DNA of 9,426 nt, taken from positions 1 through 9,426 of the forward strand of contig CANBTO010000164.1 in NCBI GenBank assembly GCA_947372405.1, in the 5' to 3' direction. This document shows, piece by piece, positions 7,831 to 9,426 of this stretch. Position 1 is the stretch's first letter. Each line of letters opens with the position of its first letter. The translations under genes and the position numbers were made by a program. Under the pieces are notes generated by a model. That model was not told where the DNA came from and did not search any database. It worked only from the letters and a program-made list of their open reading frames with translations. The stretch comes from Verrucomicrobiaceae bacterium. GTDB lineage: Bacteria > Verrucomicrobiota > Verrucomicrobiae > Verrucomicrobiales > Akkermansiaceae.

Positions 7831-8130
7831 TCACGCGAGATCCATGACCAGCACCTTTGCCCACCATTCCTTGAAGGTGCCGATGAAGACGTTGTGATCC
7901 GGATCCACCTGATAGGCGTCGTGATCCTCGACATTGGCGAACTGCATGCTGAGCGCGTAGTCCCACGACTGGTCGATGACAGGGCGCAGCATCACCTTCG
8001 CGGGCACGGCCCAGCGGCCGCCGGTCACCAGACCGATCTTGAAGAGGCTGTCCAGACCTTGTTCGAATACGGCGCGGTCCGCCGCATTTTGATATTCCTC
8101 CTTCAGCCAGAAATAAACGTGGTGTTCCAT
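7831..8130 (-). CDS. Dabb family protein (stress-responsive A/B barrel domain)
   Basis: A 99-residue cytoplasmic protein that is a single Dabb domain, a dimeric alpha/beta-barrel (ferredoxin-like) fold. The start at 8130 gives MEHHVYFWLKEE, the typical Dabb first strand with the conserved His. The frame stays open to about 8298, but those residues read as the shadow of the opposite-strand gene. Other family marks are PVIDQSWDYALSMQF in the middle and the HDAYQVDPDHNVF block with conserved His and Tyr, then WWAKVLVMDLA at the end. Biochemical roles in the family vary (some members are cyclases in plants and fungi, most are unknown), so no reaction is assigned. It lies upstream of the beta-CASP gene on the same strand and divergent from the GH5 gene. 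No Shine-Dalgarno is visible. Confidence 0.85.
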   Translation of the reverse strand: MEHHVYFWLKEEYQNAADRAVFEQGLDSLFKIGLVTGGRWAVPAKVMLRPVIDQSWDYALSMQFANVEDHDAYQVDPDHNVFIGTFKEWWAKVLVMDLA

Positions 8131-8183
8131 GCCGTAAGGAACTACCGGCCGCGCCCGCATGCGGCAAGCCCGTATTCCGCACC
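8131..8183. promoter_or_regulatory. Short divergent intergenic region with a 10-bp palindrome
   Basis: These 53 bp separate the starts of the Dabb gene (minus) and the GH5 gene (plus), so the 5' signals of both must lie here or in the opposite coding region. The only structure I see is the perfect palindrome CCGCATGCGG at 8155-8164, which could be an operator or just GC-rich chance. No clear -35/-10 pair and no ribosome site for either gene. Confidence 0.3.
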
Positions 8184-9426
8184 ATGAAACACACCTTGTT
8201 CGCACTGCTTGCCCTTGCCATCCCGCTTTCGGCTCAGGAACCCATCCGGCAGGCATCGTCGGCGCGCCTCTGGCTGAGGGTGCCGGACGGCCAACCACCG
8301 TTGGGGAACATCGAGGTTTCCACCGGCAGCGCGACTCCCGCGCAATGGGAAAAGGACAATGCGGTGCGCGAACGCCAGACCGACATCCTGTTTCCGATCC
8401 GCTGGTGGTCGTGGAGCGAACTGGTCATCCGCTTCACGCCTGCAAAAGACGGTTCGGTTGATCTCGTTCTCAACGGCCCGTGGTCACAGGAGGTCAAGGG
8501 CATGATGCCCCGGCAGGAAGTCCTGTGGGACGAAATCAGCGCCGAGGGCACGGATCTCAAAAACGGCGGCTTCGAGGAGATCACCGACGGCAATCCCGCA
8601 TCATGGGAATCGCCATGGGGACCGCATGCGGCGATGAATGAGTGGCCACTAACAACCGCGGAAGCGCTGCAAGGAAAACACGTCGCCGCAAGCTGGAGCA
8701 AACGTCCGATTTCCCAGAAACTCCAGCTCAAGGCCGGACAAACGGTGGTCCTCCACCTCCACGCCAAGGCGGCGACGCCACCGGACTTCATCGCGCCCAA
8801 GCGGCTTGGAAATGACACCCCGGCGCACCGCGCGCTCGCCGGTCTCAAGCGCGGCGTGAACCTCGGCAACGGCTGGGAAGCCCCGCCCAACGCCTCATGG
8901 CGCTGCCGTTTCACCACCGAGGACATCGACCGCATCGCCGCCGAAGGCTTCGACCACATCCGCGTGCCGGTGGCATGGCATCATTACCTCAAGCGAAAGG
9001 ATCAGGGATACGAGATCGATCCCGCCATGCTCGCCGCCCTGGAACCCGTGCTTCACCGGGCGCTGGAGAAAAAACTCCACGTCATTCTGAACTGGCATCA
9101 CTTCGACGACTTCACCAGCGCGCCCGAGGCGAATCTCGGACGCTTCGTTACCGGCTGGGAGACCATCGCCCGTCACTTCCATTCGTGGCCGCCGGGCCTG
9201 TTCCTCGAACTGCTCAACGAACCCCGCGAAAAACTCACCACCGAGGTTGCGGGGCCGATCTATCAGAAAACCATCACCGCCATCCGCAGGATCGATCCGG
9301 AGCGCATCCTCGTCGTCAGCCCCGGCCTGTGGGGACAGGTCGGTGAACTCGAAAAACTCCGACTGCCGGACTCGGACGACCGGATCGTGGTGACCGTCCA
9401 TTGTTACGAGCCGTTTTATTTCACGC
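8184..9426 (+). CDS. Secreted GH5-type glycoside hydrolase (cellulase family), 3' truncated by window
   Basis: An open frame without stop from ATG 8184 to the window edge, 414 residues visible. Signal peptide MKHTLFALLALAIPLSA, then QEP. Residues about 20-215 are a non-catalytic beta-rich region; from about 127 the NGGFEE...GNPASWE pattern resembles a galactose-binding-like carbohydrate-binding module. The GH5 barrel begins at RGVNLGNGWE (223-232). It continues with HIRVPVAW (258-265), LNWHH with His305, the acid/base motif LLNEP with Glu346, and VHCYEP with His406 and Tyr408. The nucleophile Glu expected on the next strand lies beyond the window, so activity cannot be judged. The family cleaves beta-1,4-glucans, mannans or related chains; the substrate cannot be told from the visible part. 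There is no ribosome site, but the signal peptide fixes the start. The antisense frame at 8234-8959 is a shadow. Confidence 0.9.
   Translation, partial: MKHTLFALLALAIPLSAQEPIRQASSARLWLRVPDGQPPLGNIEVSTGSATPAQWEKDNAVRERQTDILFPIRWWSWSELVIRFTPAKDGSVDLVLNGPWSQEVKGMMPRQEVLWDEISAEGTDLKNGGFEEITDGNPASWESPWGPHAAMNEWPLTTAEALQGKHVAASWSKRPISQKLQLKAGQTVVLHLHAKAATPPDFIAPKRLGNDTPAHRALAGLKRGVNLGNGWEAPPNASWRCRFTTEDIDRIAAEGFDHIRVPVAWHHYLKRKDQGYEIDPAMLAALEPVLHRALEKKLHVILNWHHFDDFTSAPEANLGRFVTGWETIARHFHSWPPGLFLELLNEPREKLTTEVAGPIYQKTITAIRRIDPERILVVSPGLWGQVGELEKLRLPDSDDRIVVTVHCYEPFYFT

Noticed and set aside
7244..7897. Plus-strand open frame of 217 codons
   Set aside because: Antisense to the front of the beta-CASP gene and the end of the Dabb gene; no start context or domain.
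8131..8298. 56-residue N-terminal extension of the Dabb protein
   Set aside because: Family members start at the MEHHVYFW strand, and the extension lies antisense to the GH5 signal peptide and start.
8234..8959. Minus-strand open frame of 241 codons
   Set aside because: Antisense to the GH5 gene, which has a signal peptide and GH5 motifs in its own frame.

Overview
The window is GC-rich, with short intergenic gaps and almost no Shine-Dalgarno sequences. It encodes secreted glycoside hydrolases of the large GH106-like type and beta-rich exported proteins. This suggests a Verrucomicrobiota (Luteolibacter- or Haloferula-like) or related PVC-group bacterium that degrades plant or algal polysaccharides. 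The assignment is an inference from gene types and composition; there is no rRNA or other marker gene here. I see no tRNA, rRNA, CRISPR array, insertion sequence or phage gene.

Layout. (1) About 54/111-3116, plus strand: a complete secreted GH106-like (alpha-L-rhamnosidase superfamily) enzyme of about 1000 residues. (2) 3117-3445: a gene-poor gap that seems to hold the C-terminal tails of two lost genes pointing away from each other. (3) 3446-5089 and 5112-6317, plus strand, 22 bp apart: an apparent operon of a large exported beta-rich protein of unknown function and a CreD-like polytopic inner-membrane protein. (4) 6332-7732, minus strand, convergent with the CreD-like gene: an MBL-fold/beta-CASP ribonuclease-type protein with all its metal-site motifs. 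(5) 7831-8130, minus strand: a small Dabb (stress-responsive A/B barrel) protein. (6) 8184 to the window edge, plus strand, divergent from Dabb: a secreted GH5-type cellulase-family enzyme, cut off before its nucleophile.

How they may work together. The GH106-like and GH5 enzymes fit extracytoplasmic glycan degradation, but they are separated by unrelated genes and do not form a classic polysaccharide utilisation locus. The beta-CASP and Dabb proteins look like cytoplasmic housekeeping genes. The exported protein plus CreD-like protein is the least understood part and the best candidate for an undescribed envelope module.

Across the window the hexamer TGTTAG (CTAACA on the other strand) occurs nine times, several times at the cost of rare leucine codons, and twice inside an inverted repeat. 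No listed gene explains it.
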